Positions 7,651 through 17,136 of a DNA stretch of 64,000 nt are shown in pieces. The number at the start of each line of letters is the position of its first letter. Positions within the stretch are counted from its first letter, which is position 1. The notes under the pieces are model-generated. The model saw only the letters and a list, made by a program, of their open reading frames with translations, was not told where the DNA came from and did not search any database. This DNA comes from Alphaproteobacteria bacterium. Its GTDB lineage: Bacteria; Pseudomonadota; Alphaproteobacteria; Caulobacterales; Aquidulcibacteraceae. The translations under genes were made by a program, and so were the position numbers. The stretch is taken from positions 62,001 through 126,000 of the forward strand of contig WGNI01000003.1 of assembly GCA_016124655.1 (NCBI GenBank). Direction: 5' to 3'.

Positions 7651-8529
7651 ATGAGACGTATATTCGCGACTCTGCTGGCGCTGGCCGCCATGCTGGCCGG
7701 AGGCGCCGCCCCGGCGTTTGCGCAGCGCGGCGGCGACCGCGCCCTGGAGCTGTATGCCGAGCCCGGCTTCGCCGGGGAACGGCGCGTTGTGCGCGATGAC
7801 GCGGGCAATCTCCGCGACATCGGCTTCAACGACCGCGCCATGAGCGTTCGGGTCAATCGCGGCCTTTGGCTCTTGTGCGACAACGCCAATTTCACCGGCC
7901 GCTGCGTGACCATCGATCGCGACGTCGCCAACCTCAATGAGATCGGCCTCGCGGGACGCATCAGCTCAGCCCGGCGCTCAGAGCCGACCGGAGACTATGC
8001 GGGCCGGCGCGGCGGCCTCTACCTGTATGGAGGCCCGAACTATCAGGGCCGCGAGGTGCGGCTGGCGTTTACCGAGGGCGATCTCGCGCGCCAGGGCTTC
8101 AATGATGCGGCGCGCTCGCTGCGCACCGATCGGCCCTGGCTTGTCTGCCGCGACGCCGATTTCCAGGGCCGCTGCACGGTGGTCGAGGGCGACGTGCCCA
8201 ATCTCAACGCCATTGGTCTCTTCGGCGCGATCTCCTCAGCCCGACCTTACGATGGCCCGGAAGAGGACCTCTCCGGCGGCTATAGCCCAGGCGGCCCTCC
8301 GCCCGGCCAGGGCTTCGACCGGCCAACAGCTTCAGGCCGCACGGCGTCCTTCTTCGCGCGCACGGAAACGCCGGCCTGCGACACCTGGGGCGCCGCCACC
8401 CAGACATGCGTGCAGCGGACCGCCGACGCCTTCTGCCGTGAGCGCGGCTTCAACACAGCCGCCTATTTCGCCGTCGACTCCTCGCGCGGGCGCTATCAGA
8501 CGCTGGAAGATGTCCTGTGCGTGCGCTGA
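7651..8529 (+). CDS. Secreted beta/gamma-crystallin domain protein
   Basis: A 292-residue exported protein. A signal peptide (MRRIFATLLALAAMLAGG...AFA) is followed by two tandem beta/gamma-crystallin modules. In each, a Greek-key half ends in a cysteine pair (WLLCDNANFTGRC and WLVCRDADFQGRC) and then an I-SSAR strand. The N-D-x-x-S-S calcium motif is only partly kept (NDRAMS, NDAARS), so calcium binding is uncertain. After a Gly/Pro-rich linker, the last 70 or so residues hold four cysteines (CDTW, TCVQ, FCRE, VLC) and may form a separate disulfide-linked domain. The start is the ATG at 7651, behind GGGGAG; an upstream TTG would bury that ribosome site in the coding sequence. Confidence 0.85.
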   Translation: MRRIFATLLALAAMLAGGAAPAFAQRGGDRALELYAEPGFAGERRVVRDDAGNLRDIGFNDRAMSVRVNRGLWLLCDNANFTGRCVTIDRDVANLNEIGLAGRISSARRSEPTGDYAGRRGGLYLYGGPNYQGREVRLAFTEGDLARQGFNDAARSLRTDRPWLVCRDADFQGRCTVVEGDVPNLNAIGLFGAISSARPYDGPEEDLSGGYSPGGPPPGQGFDRPTASGRTASFFARTETPACDTWGAATQTCVQRTADAFCRERGFNTAAYFAVDSSRGRYQTLEDVLCVR

Positions 8530-8533
8530 AGCA

Positions 8534-8857
8534 TTACGGGCAAGCGTAGGTCGCCACCATCGCCCCGTCCGGCAACGGCTCCAGCGTCGCCACCGAGCAC
8601 CCTTCCGGCGACGCAGCCTCAGCGGCGGCCCGGAAATCGGCTTCGGTGATCGGCTCTTGATCGTCCGCGTCGGCGGTGCGGAAGCGCAGCGTGAACATCA
8701 CGCCCTCGCCCCGTGGTGGCGGACCGACGGCAAAGCCGATGCCGCGCGCGTCCAGCTGGCGCTGCATCTCCACCAAATCCGCGACCGGCGACCGCGCCGG
8801 CCCGGCGGCGCAGGCGGAGATCATGGTGAACGCGAGGGCGGCGATCAGGATGCGCAT
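8534..8857 (-). CDS. Small putative lipoprotein
   Basis: A 107-residue protein with a short signal peptide and lipobox (MISAC, then AAGPAR). The mature part has no recognised family: EMQRQLDARGIGF, a strand VMFTLRFRTAD, and a cysteine pair near the C-terminus (EGCSVA and YACP) that could form a disulfide. It converges on the crystallin gene with only four bases between the stop codons. Function unknown; probably envelope-associated. Confidence 0.7.
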   Translation of the reverse strand: MRILIAALAFTMISACAAGPARSPVADLVEMQRQLDARGIGFAVGPPPRGEGVMFTLRFRTADADDQEPITEADFRAAAEAASPEGCSVATLEPLPDGAMVATYACP

Positions 8858-9033
8858 GCTCCAAAGCTAGACCCTTCTGGCGACCAGGGGAAACGCTGAG
8901 GTCCGAGATTTCTCCGGACGCGCTTTCGATGAAGTCTTCGGGCGAGGTTGTGGGGGGCGCATCGGCGCAGCGCGGATCGCTGGACGCCCGGTCGCGCCGC
9001 CGCTATAGAACCGCTCCCCGCGTATCAGGGAGC

Positions 9034-9109
<76 letters not shown>

Positions 9110-9510
9110 CGCGGTCCCGGGATTGAAGAACAACCAAACGCAATGGCCGCCCCTTCGTCCGCGAAGATGGGACGCAACCGCCTTCATGCTTCAGGGTCAA
9201 TCAACTCAGCGACCGACAGCTGTTTGATTTTAAGCGTGTCGGGACGCCGCCTGCTCAAACCGCCGTTCGCCTGCGAACAGCGGTTGGCGCCAAATTGAGA
9301 TTGGGCGGATCGCTCCCTCCGTCCTGCCCCCGCGTCGACCCGCGCAATTTTGGCTGCAGGCCATGCAAGATGACGCGCGCTCAAGGAGCAAGCCGGACGC
9401 CGCCGCGCCAGGGCTTGCCCAGCGCGCAGACGTCCGGCCTCCCCCGCACACGTTGTCAGGCGACGCTCCGGGGAGGAGACTGCGGGCCTGACGAACGCGG
9501 GACGCGCCCC
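9110..9510. other. Intergenic region, no gene recognised
   Basis: About 400 bases between tRNA-Phe and the converging oxygenase gene. Short open frames exist on both strands, but none resembles a known family or has a convincing start context. The first 130 or so bases are noticeably less GC-rich than the surroundings. I see no tRNA-Phe 3'-end duplication here that would mark an attachment site. Confidence 0.5.
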
Positions 9511-10821
9511 TTACGCCCCTTCGAACCAGTTGCCGTGAAAGCCAAAGGGGACGCGACGCGGCAAGCGAATGCGCGCAACCTCATTCATGCCCTGCGCGTC
9601 GACGACGATGAAATCGCTGCCGTTGCGCGTCTTGTCGTACGCAAAGCCAACCAACCAGCCTTCGTCCTCTCCCGGTCCGCCCGGCGCAAAGACAAATTCC
9701 GACAGGCCCATATTGGGAAACGCAAGAGAAGATCGTGCGCCGGTCTTCAGGTCATATTTCAGGAGAAGATTGAATTCCGTCGCGCCGCTGGTCTCCGCGC
9801 CTGCGACGTAGTTATAGCGGGTAACCAATCCCGCTCGACGATCATCAACGCGCGGAAACTCGCAGTGCGCGTCGTCGATCGCGGTTTCACGCACGGCGAG
9901 AGTCGTCAGATTGATCCGCCACTCGTGCATCTGCGGCGGATACTCGAAGTCGTATGACTGGCCGACCCACAGTTTCTCGAAACGGCAGACCGTCATCACC
10001 AGTTCGCCGTTTTCTTCGTACGCATTTCCGGGATGGAAGACATAGCATGGCGCCACATCGACCCAACGGATGTCTTCCGCCTTCCCGCCGCGCGCCATGA
10101 TGCCGAGTCTTGCGCCGTAATCGTCGCTCCACCTGAACGGCATTTTGCCGGCAATCGCCATTTCGAGATCGAACACGACGGGCAGATCCATGAACACGAC
10201 ATGATTTCGGGTCATGCCAAAATCGTGGATCATCGTTGGGCCTTTGACCGGAATCTCTTGGCTTTCAACCAAGCGCCCAGCCGCGTCGAACCGGTGATAG
10301 GTCAACCACGGCGGCATCGGGGAATACCCAAAGCCGTGCATTTCCCCGGTTTCCGGACAGATTTTCGGATGCGCGGTAAATGCGGTTTTGAGTTTCCCGC
10401 CGAAATCATTGATCCCGATCGAATTCATGTCGACATCGACTTCGTAGGGAAACGCGCCCTCTTCCAGTGCGAAAAACTTCCCGCCGTGCCGCACGATGTT
10501 CGTATTGGCGGACGTCACCCGAAAGTCGCCAAAGTGGGCCATATCCGTCCGGAGTTTCCCTTCATAGCATGCGGTCCGCACCCAGCGGTTCTTGAACCAC
10601 TGCGCCTTGCCGCCGCCGAGGCGAACGCCGTTCAGCATGCCGTCGCCGAAGAAGAAGTGTTCGGTGTCGCCGTTCCTCGGATTGCCGCCATTACGCATGT
10701 AGACGCCTGAAAGTTCCGGCGGCACAGCGCCATGAACCTCCAGATTGAGCAAAGTCGCCTCGTCGTCGACCGGCCCAAAGTTTCCGGTCATGTGAAATTT
10801 CGCGCCTTGACCGTCAGCCAT
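9511..10821 (-). CDS. Carotenoid/lignostilbene-type oxygenase
   Basis: A 436-residue member of the carotenoid cleavage oxygenase family, non-haem iron enzymes that split a C=C bond with dioxygen. The N-terminal segment PPELSGVYMRNGGNP and HFFFGDGMLNGV are typical. Candidate iron-ligand histidines occur in FTAHPKI, TMIHDFGMT, YVFHPGNAYEE and the C-terminal GFHGNW, one per expected propeller blade. Substrates of the family include carotenoids, stilbenes and related phenylpropenes. With a TonB receptor and a P450 nearby, a plant-derived aromatic or isoprenoid substrate is plausible. A ribosome site (GAGGAGAAG) precedes the ATG. It lies 45 bases downstream of the TonB receptor stop and on the same strand, probably one operon. 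Confidence 0.92.
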   Translation of the reverse strand: MADGQGAKFHMTGNFGPVDDEATLLNLEVHGAVPPELSGVYMRNGGNPRNGDTEHFFFGDGMLNGVRLGGGKAQWFKNRWVRTACYEGKLRTDMAHFGDFRVTSANTNIVRHGGKFFALEEGAFPYEVDVDMNSIGINDFGGKLKTAFTAHPKICPETGEMHGFGYSPMPPWLTYHRFDAAGRLVESQEIPVKGPTMIHDFGMTRNHVVFMDLPVVFDLEMAIAGKMPFRWSDDYGARLGIMARGGKAEDIRWVDVAPCYVFHPGNAYEENGELVMTVCRFEKLWVGQSYDFEYPPQMHEWRINLTTLAVRETAIDDAHCEFPRVDDRRAGLVTRYNYVAGAETSGATEFNLLLKYDLKTGARSSLAFPNMGLSEFVFAPGGPGEDEGWLVGFAYDKTRNGSDFIVVDAQGMNEVARIRLPRRVPFGFHGNWFEGA

Positions 10822-10866
10822 GGCTTCTCCTCTTAACTGACCGCCCGCCCGGATGCCGCAAGCAGG

Positions 10867-13377
10867 CTAGAACTTTGCCTGAATCTCCAAGCCCCAGGTA
10901 CGCGGCGGCGTGATGTTGCTGGAGGCGAACAGCGGCGCGATGAAGATCGCCGTTTCGTTCTGCCAATCGGTCAGGTTCTGGCCGAACAGCGAAACCCGAT
11001 AATTATCGAACTCGTAGCTGATCGACGCCGAGACGTTCTCGTGCGCTTCTACAAAACCCGTCGAGGTATTGTAGAGATCGCCGTTGATGTCATCGACCCA
11101 ATTGTAGCGCGACCCGAGGATCAATGCGCCCGGACCGACCGGCACCGTGTAGTTCACTGATGCGCCGAACGTATATTCCGGAGCATTCCGCGGCGTCAGG
11201 AACGTCGCGTTCACGATCGGCACGGGGCCGGTCTTGTTGCCCGGATAGCCGATCTGCAGATCGGTGTACTCAGCGTCCAGATAGCCGATCGTGGCCGACA
11301 CATCGAGATTGTCGGTGATGTACCATTGCAGCTCTGCTTCGAGCCCCTGGTAGCGCAGGCCGCCGACATTGGTGAACAATGTCACGACTGTATTCGTCGT
11401 CGGATCGAACACGATCGCCGATTCTTGCTTGTTCTGAAAATCATTGCGGAAATACGTGAGATTGAATTGCAGGGTGTTGTCGAGCCATTGGCTCTTCATG
11501 CCCAATTCCGTCGATTGCGCAGTTTCCGGATCGTATTGGTTGGCGATGAAGTCCTCGATATTCTGGTTCACGCCGAAGAACCCGCCGGAGTGCCATCCCT
11601 CTGAATAAGACGCGTAGAACGTCAGATCGTCAGTCGGCTTGTACGTCACAGCCGCGAGCGGCGTCGTCCGCACGAAAGACCGGCTCAAATCGATGCTGGC
11701 GGGGAAGTTGAACTCGCCGACATTGGCGATCGGCGTCACATAGGCTTGGTAACCCGTGAAGTCCTTGGTCTCCGTCGTATAGCGGGCGCCGAGGGTCAAC
11801 GTCCAATTCGGCAAGAACTCCCAGTCCGCGTGCACGAAACCAGCGATGGATTCGGTGTCCTGGCTCTCATAGAGCTTTGCCGGGAACGCCGGGCCGTAGG
11901 CGGTGGTGACCGTCGGGTCGCAGCGCGTGCGCCCGAAGACCGCGACCGTGGCCCCCGTGCGCGGCGCAAGACAGGCCTCGATCGGCGTCGCATAGCCGGT
12001 CGCGGTCGCCAGCGCGGGATCAAGCCAGGTATTGGTCGCCAGATTGAAGCCTGAGAGCAGGCCCACGAAGTTCCAGAACTCGCCGCTGGTGATCCAGTTG
12101 CGGGTGAAGCTGCTCTCGAAATAATAGACGCCCGCAACCGCCGTGATCGGGCCGATCGGGCTGTCCCAATCCCCTTCAATGCGGAATTCTTGCGTGAACT
12201 GCGAATAATCCGCGTCCGTGATGATGTTGATGAACGGTGCGCTCGTGCCGTCGAAATCGCGACCGTTGTATTCGGTCTGATCGCGATAGCCGCTCACCGA
12301 CACGAACTGCCAGTGCGGATTGAACTGCCAGACATTGTTCCAGGTGTAAGCGTCCGTTTGCACCGATCCCTTCGGTGAAAAGTCCACCGTCGTCGTATCG
12401 GGCAAATTCAAGTTTGTTCTGGGCGGCAGATTGGTAAGCCCGAACAAGCCCGGAAGGAATGTGCCGATCGTCAACCCGCCGGGCAGCGACCCGTCTGGCT
12501 GGTTGAAATCGCTTGGCGTCGAGGGCGGCGGGAGCACGCCCGGAACCACGTTGTAATTGCCCAAGCCGCCAGCGCTTTGGCTGCGATCATCAAACGTCTC
12601 GATGGTGAATGTGGACGTGAACGTCTCCGTCGGCGTGTAGCGCAGCGTCAGACCGACATTGGCGTAGTCTTTTTGCGGGTTGGTCGAGTTCTGAAACGTG
12701 TTGTCCAGATAGCCGTCCCTACTTGCCGAGAAATAGAAGAACTTCGCAGCCAGTTCATCCTGAAGGATCGGCGCGTTCACGACCAGGCGGAATTCCTCCG
12801 CGTCGAAACTGCCGACCGTGTACTGCGCTTTACCGCCCCACTCTCCGGTCGGCGCCGTGCGGATCACGTTGAGCGCGCCGCCGATCGTATTGCGGCCGAA
12901 CAGCGTGCCTTGCGGGCCGCGCAGAACTTCAACGCGCTCGACGTCGAAATTCTCTACGATTTGGCCGGGCAAGCTGCCGAGATAGATGCCGTCGATCAAT
13001 ACGCCGATCGGAGAATCGATCGTGTTGTCATCGGTGCGCGAAGGGCTGATGCCACGGATATTGATGCTAGGCGCGCCCGGACGAAGTTGGATGTCGTCGA
13101 TGCGCACATTCGGCGTGTAGGCGACGACATCGCGCAGGTCGCGCAAATCGGCGTTCTCAAGCTGCTGCGTGATCGCCGTGATGGCGATCGGCACGTCCTG
13201 CACGCTTTCACCGCGCCCCCGCGCGGTCACCACGACGCCTTCAACTGAACCGGCGTTCCGCGCAGCGGAGCTCTCCGACGTCTGCGCAGCGGCCTCTTGG
13301 GCGTAAAGACTGGGAACGATAAAAGCGGTCGCAGCCAGCACCAAGGCTTTGTCCGAAAATTGCTTCGGGCCCTTCAT
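10867..13377 (-). CDS. TonB-dependent outer membrane receptor
   Basis: An 836-residue TonB-dependent receptor. A signal peptide ending near YAQEAAAQT is followed by the TonB box region (EGVVVTARG), a plug domain with YTPNVRIDDIQLRPGAPSINIRG and VEVLRGPQGTLFGRNTIGGA, and a long beta-barrel ending in an aromatic/Phe C-terminus (LEIQAKF). It should move a scarce or large substrate across the outer membrane at the expense of the proton motive force. The plug type and context match receptors of sphingomonads and caulobacters used for organic nutrients rather than siderophores; no iron genes are nearby. The start is placed at the second of two adjacent ATGs, five bases after GGGGAGGAA; a 93-residue upstream extension is not protein-like. 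Confidence 0.93.
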   Translation of the reverse strand: MKGPKQFSDKALVLAATAFIVPSLYAQEAAAQTSESSAARNAGSVEGVVVTARGRGESVQDVPIAITAITQQLENADLRDLRDVVAYTPNVRIDDIQLRPGAPSINIRGISPSRTDDNTIDSPIGVLIDGIYLGSLPGQIVENFDVERVEVLRGPQGTLFGRNTIGGALNVIRTAPTGEWGGKAQYTVGSFDAEEFRLVVNAPILQDELAAKFFYFSASRDGYLDNTFQNSTNPQKDYANVGLTLRYTPTETFTSTFTIETFDDRSQSAGGLGNYNVVPGVLPPPSTPSDFNQPDGSLPGGLTIGTFLPGLFGLTNLPPRTNLNLPDTTTVDFSPKGSVQTDAYTWNNVWQFNPHWQFVSVSGYRDQTEYNGRDFDGTSAPFINIITDADYSQFTQEFRIEGDWDSPIGPITAVAGVYYFESSFTRNWITSGEFWNFVGLLSGFNLATNTWLDPALATATGYATPIEACLAPRTGATVAVFGRTRCDPTVTTAYGPAFPAKLYESQDTESIAGFVHADWEFLPNWTLTLGARYTTETKDFTGYQAYVTPIANVGEFNFPASIDLSRSFVRTTPLAAVTYKPTDDLTFYASYSEGWHSGGFFGVNQNIEDFIANQYDPETAQSTELGMKSQWLDNTLQFNLTYFRNDFQNKQESAIVFDPTTNTVVTLFTNVGGLRYQGLEAELQWYITDNLDVSATIGYLDAEYTDLQIGYPGNKTGPVPIVNATFLTPRNAPEYTFGASVNYTVPVGPGALILGSRYNWVDDINGDLYNTSTGFVEAHENVSASISYEFDNYRVSLFGQNLTDWQNETAIFIAPLFASSNITPPRTWGLEIQAKF

Positions 13378-13625
13378 CATTTCCTCCCCGTTGCCGGGCG
13401 CGCATCCTTGCGAGCCGGTCGACAGCCGGGGCATTTCTTCGCGACTATCCCCGCATTGTGCTGAAAGGTGCCAACAAACCGCGAAACTGGAATACCTAGC
13501 GGAATTGCGAGTTCTGCCGCGGGGAAAATGAGGCGTGTCGCATGCAGGTTCGCGGACGCGCCCGAGGCGCGATTCTGCAAGACTTCGACCGCGGACTGAC
13601 CCGCAAAAAATCCCGCTGCGCCGCG

Positions 13626-14387
13626 CTAGGCCAGCGCGTTGATCAGCCCGATCTGGCACGCAACAGCGGCCGCACGCGCGCGATTGTTGACGCCCAGCTT
13701 TTCAATCGCACTTTCGACGTGGAAGCGCGCTGTTGAAGGCGCGCGCCCGATCAGCTCGCCAATTTCCGAATCGGTCTTGCCGAGCGCGACCCAGGTCAGA
13801 CACTCCAATTCCCGCTCCGTCAGCGGCGTATCGTATGGGCGGCTCCAGGGCTCCGGGCGCTGGCGAAACACATGGCCCATGAACAGGTGGCCCGCGAGCC
13901 GCAATTCATGGGATGAGCACGCCAAAATCCGATCCAGATTCACGTCCGGGCTTTGCGCAAACCAGCCAACCGCGCCCAAGCGGGATTTCGGCATATGCAC
14001 CGGCACAGTCACGCCGCCAGTGATGCCGTGCTTCGATGCAATTCGGAAAAACGAACGGCGCGAACTGTCGTGGGATTCGTCTGCCTGAAGAATATTCGCC
14101 ATTTGCCAGACAAACGGCTCGAACGATACGCGGCAGGCGCGAAAGACGGGACAAGATTTCTCCGCCGAGAACGCCAAATCAGAACAGGACGGCAGCAGCC
14201 ACTCTGAGCCCTCGCCCAACAATTCGCGATAAAGCTTGGATTTAGGACCGCCGCCGAAATCCTCGATAAAACTTGGCCGGCCGAGCCCAAGCTCCTTGCC
14301 GATCGCTACGATCCCTTTTCCCGCCTCCAAAAGGCTGGTGGCGTCGCCGATCCCGTTGATGTGGCGCCGAAGCGAATCCCTCAGCAT
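13626..14387 (-). CDS. LuxR-family transcriptional regulator (no cognate LuxI)
   Basis: A 253-residue regulator. The C-terminal GerE/LuxR helix-turn-helix is clear (PLTERELECLTWVALGKTDSEIGELIG and then TARFHVESAIEKLGVNNRARAA). The N-terminal 170 residues look like an autoinducer-binding-type domain, but the full set of canonical ligand residues could not be confirmed by eye. No luxI is present in the window, so it would be a LuxR solo sensing an exogenous or non-AHL compound. It sits directly upstream of the TonB receptor, on the same strand with a 248-base gap, and is the obvious local regulator of the catabolic block. Confidence 0.88.
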   Translation of the reverse strand: MLRDSLRRHINGIGDATSLLEAGKGIVAIGKELGLGRPSFIEDFGGGPKSKLYRELLGEGSEWLLPSCSDLAFSAEKSCPVFRACRVSFEPFVWQMANILQADESHDSSRRSFFRIASKHGITGGVTVPVHMPKSRLGAVGWFAQSPDVNLDRILACSSHELRLAGHLFMGHVFRQRPEPWSRPYDTPLTERELECLTWVALGKTDSEIGELIGRAPSTARFHVESAIEKLGVNNRARAAAVACQIGLINALA

Positions 14388-14835
14388 GCACCCTCCCTGG
14401 GGCCTCCGGTTTCCAAGACCGGATTATTAAGACGGATTGTCGCGCAGTTTGGCGCAAAGTCAAACGCCCTGAGCCGAGGCGGCGCGGCGGAGTGCTCTGC
14501 GCCCGCCTGCGCCAGGGAGGCGCAGTGGAGGGTCCGGGTCGCGGACCGACATCGCGGCGCCGCGTCGGGAGAATGCGCTGGTTCGAAGAGGCCGCCAGGA
14601 CATCCGCCCTGGCCGCGAACACGGCGCGCAGAATGATCGAACCGTCAGGCGTTCATCACGATAAGCGCTCTTGCACGCCAAGCACCTACCCGAATTGAGA
14701 GGTCGTTCCCGCGCAAACCGCCGGTCTATATTTGCGTTCAACATGTCTATGCGCGTTCCGCGTGATCCTGTCGCGCATGCGCAATGCACAACGGGCCCAA
14801 GCCGCGGCGTTCGGCGCAAATGATGGAGGATGAAG
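14388..14835. other. Divergent intergenic region
   Basis: About 450 bases between the luxR-type gene (minus) and the NmrA-like gene (plus). It must hold both promoters. I find no convincing -35/-10 pair or clean LuxR-box palindrome by eye, and the open frames in it are arginine/proline-rich shadows. The 150 bases before the NmrA-like gene are relatively AT-rich, which fits a promoter. Confidence 0.45.
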
Positions 14836-15768
14836 ATGGCGTTGGTTGCGGTGTTTGGCGCGAGCGGTCGGCAGGGTTTGGCGCAGGTGCGCCAGTTGAA
14901 AGCCGCAGGCCACGACGTGCGCGCAATCTCCCGCCGCGCTGACCCCTTTTACGGCGAACACTTCGACAATGTGGACGTTCGCCCTGCCGACATCCTCGAC
15001 GAAGACTCCGTGTTCGAGGCCATGGAAGGCGCCGACGCCGCCTTTTACACACAGCCGCTGCGCGCGCGGATCGACCGCGTGCAGGCGCTCACGACGATCG
15101 GGCGCGCTGCAAAACGCGCCGACCTGAAGCGCGTGGTGTGGAACACGTCAGGCTGGATTCCCGACAAAGCCGGCGATCCCTTCAGCTACGGCGAAAACAC
15201 CAAGGCCATCAACGCGCTTTGGCGCACCGGCGCGCCGGGCACGGTGTTCGGCTCGGTTCTGTTTATGGACAATCTGCTGACCAATTGGGCGTTTCCCTTC
15301 ATCGTCAACGAAGGTCGCTACGTCTATCCGCACAATCCCAACCTGGAGTGCAGCTGGATCAGCCTGGACGATGTCGCCAAGTTCATGATCGCCGCGATCG
15401 ATCGACCCGATCTGGAAGGCGCATGGCTCAACATTGGCGGACCTGAAATCCTCAAGCCGCCGCAAGTGGCCGAATGCCTGTCGCAGGCCACGGGCAAACG
15501 CGTGATCTATGATCCCAGCACGCCGGCGGAATTTGGCAAGCACCTCGCCGACGCCTTCGGCGATGACGTCACGCCGGAAGAGCACGCAGGCCTCGTCGCC
15601 GGCATTGGCGCTTTCTACGAATATAACAATTCCTCGCCCTTGAAGCCGTTCAAGGTGGATATGGGGCCTGTGCTGGAGCGGATTCCGATCAAGCTTGAGA
15701 CCATGGCGGAATGGACCAAGCGGCAGGACTGGCGGATGAGCAACAGGCCGCGCCCCCCGGCGGGTTGA
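14836..15768 (+). CDS. NmrA-like NAD(P)-binding protein
   Basis: A 310-residue atypical SDR/NmrA-type protein. The nucleotide motif is at the N-terminus (AVFGASGRQG, G-x-x-G-x-x-G), followed by PADILDEDSVFEAMEGADAAFY and the VVWNTSGW and FMDNLLTNW segments typical of the NmrA/isoflavone-reductase group. No YxxxK catalytic pair stands out. Members either reduce small molecules or act as redox-sensing regulators. The ATG at 14836 is six bases after GGAGG; an ATG two codons earlier is possible. It converges with the P450 gene. Confidence 0.85.
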   Translation: MALVAVFGASGRQGLAQVRQLKAAGHDVRAISRRADPFYGEHFDNVDVRPADILDEDSVFEAMEGADAAFYTQPLRARIDRVQALTTIGRAAKRADLKRVVWNTSGWIPDKAGDPFSYGENTKAINALWRTGAPGTVFGSVLFMDNLLTNWAFPFIVNEGRYVYPHNPNLECSWISLDDVAKFMIAAIDRPDLEGAWLNIGGPEILKPPQVAECLSQATGKRVIYDPSTPAEFGKHLADAFGDDVTPEEHAGLVAGIGAFYEYNNSSPLKPFKVDMGPVLERIPIKLETMAEWTKRQDWRMSNRPRPPAG

Positions 15769-15795
15769 CGCCCGAGACGCGACAGTCCGCGCCGG

Positions 15796-17103
15796 TCAGG
15801 CGGCGCGGGCGATCCGCAGCTTCAATTCATAAAGTCCCAGCATGATGCCGGGCTGGTGCTCGAAGCTGTTGTTCGGCGCGTAAGAGACGGACTCGATCCG
15901 ATCCATCAAGAGGTTCCAGGCAATCAGCTGTTCGGTTCTGGAGAGCCCGGAGCCGGGGCAACTGCGCGACCCCATGGAAAACGCCAGGTGCCGCGTGACG
16001 GCCTTGCGATCGAGCTTCAGATCGTGCGGGCATTCGAATGTCTCGGGATCACGGTTCGCCGCCGCCCAGCGCAGATGGAGAAGCGACCCCGCCGGCACAT
16101 GCACGCCCTGAAACACTTCGTCTTGCGTCGTTGTCCGCGTCGAAAGCCCTTGCGTCGGCGACCGCAGCCGCAACGCTTCCTCGATGAACGGCCGCAACAG
16201 CCGGCGATCGCTGCGCACCTTCTGATAAAGGTCAGGGTCTTCGCAGAACAGCTGCGCCTGCTCGGCCATCGCGTATTGCGTGGTCTCAAGACCGCCGATC
16301 ATCATCGCGTAGACGATGCCGCAAACTTCCTCGTCCGTGAGTGTGCGGTTGAGCGGGCTGTACGTCGTCTGCGTGAGCCACGATATCATGTCGTCCTTGG
16401 GATGAGCGCGCTTTGTGCGCACCCAGTCCGCGACATAGGCGCCGAAATCCCCGAGAATGCGCCACTGCTCCGCCATCTGTTCACCCGACAGGATGTTGCG
16501 ATGGCCCTTTCCGTGCACGTACGCCATGACCTGAGCGCCGCCCCACACCTCCATGCGCCCGATGTCTGCAACGGGAAAGCCCAGCACGTTCGCCATCACG
16601 ATCTGCGGCAGCGGCCGCGCAAAATCGCGCACGAAGTCGATCTCGCTCTGACCGATCCATTGATCGATCAATCCGGTCGCCGCCGCGGTGATCATGTCAG
16701 TGTGGCGCGTAGCCCCCGTCCCAACCCAAGGGTCGGTCAACTCCGCCTTGTGGGCGCGCCATAAGGTTTCATTCGGCCGCAAGCTTTGGATCGACGCCAT
16801 CATCGGGTTCATCGGCGGCATCGAGCCGTCCGGATTGGGCTTCGGCGGCGTCGTCAGGCCCTGCTGGAATCGGTCCGGATCAGTGACGACCCGCAGAATG
16901 TCTTCATACTTGGTGAGAATGAACGCGTCAGTTCCAGGCGTGGCCCCTTCGCCGGGGAGGCGATGGACCGGCGCCTGCGCATGCAGGATCGGATACGCTT
17001 CGTACCAGTGTTCTTGCGCGCCCGTTGAAAACAGATCGACTTCTTCGAGCGCTGCAGGCGCCTTCATCGCGGTGGCGGCTGTTCTCGGTTCTGTTCTCGC
17101 CAT
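15796..17103 (-). CDS. Cytochrome P450
   Basis: A 435-residue soluble bacterial P450. The I-helix oxygen-activation motif is GGLETT. The K-helix ExxR is in EEALRLRSPT, and the haem loop is FSMGSRSCPGSG with Cys382 as the thiolate ligand. A monooxygenase acting on a hydrophobic catabolic substrate is expected. No ferredoxin or ferredoxin reductase gene is adjacent, so redox partners must come from elsewhere. It lies 33 bases downstream of an SDR gene on the same strand, which suggests hydroxylation and oxidation of the resulting alcohol in one operon. Confidence 0.95.
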   Translation of the reverse strand: MARTEPRTAATAMKAPAALEEVDLFSTGAQEHWYEAYPILHAQAPVHRLPGEGATPGTDAFILTKYEDILRVVTDPDRFQQGLTTPPKPNPDGSMPPMNPMMASIQSLRPNETLWRAHKAELTDPWVGTGATRHTDMITAAATGLIDQWIGQSEIDFVRDFARPLPQIVMANVLGFPVADIGRMEVWGGAQVMAYVHGKGHRNILSGEQMAEQWRILGDFGAYVADWVRTKRAHPKDDMISWLTQTTYSPLNRTLTDEEVCGIVYAMMIGGLETTQYAMAEQAQLFCEDPDLYQKVRSDRRLLRPFIEEALRLRSPTQGLSTRTTTQDEVFQGVHVPAGSLLHLRWAAANRDPETFECPHDLKLDRKAVTRHLAFSMGSRSCPGSGLSRTEQLIAWNLLMDRIESVSYAPNNSFEHQPGIMLGLYELKLRIARAA

Positions 17104-17136
17104 GGGAAACGTCCTTCGCGTACCGCTGCGGCGCGA

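Noticed and set aside
9110..9510. Possible attachment site or island boundary after tRNA-Phe
   Set aside because: No duplicated tRNA-Phe 3' end, integrase or direct repeat was found by eye, so only the block itself is reported.
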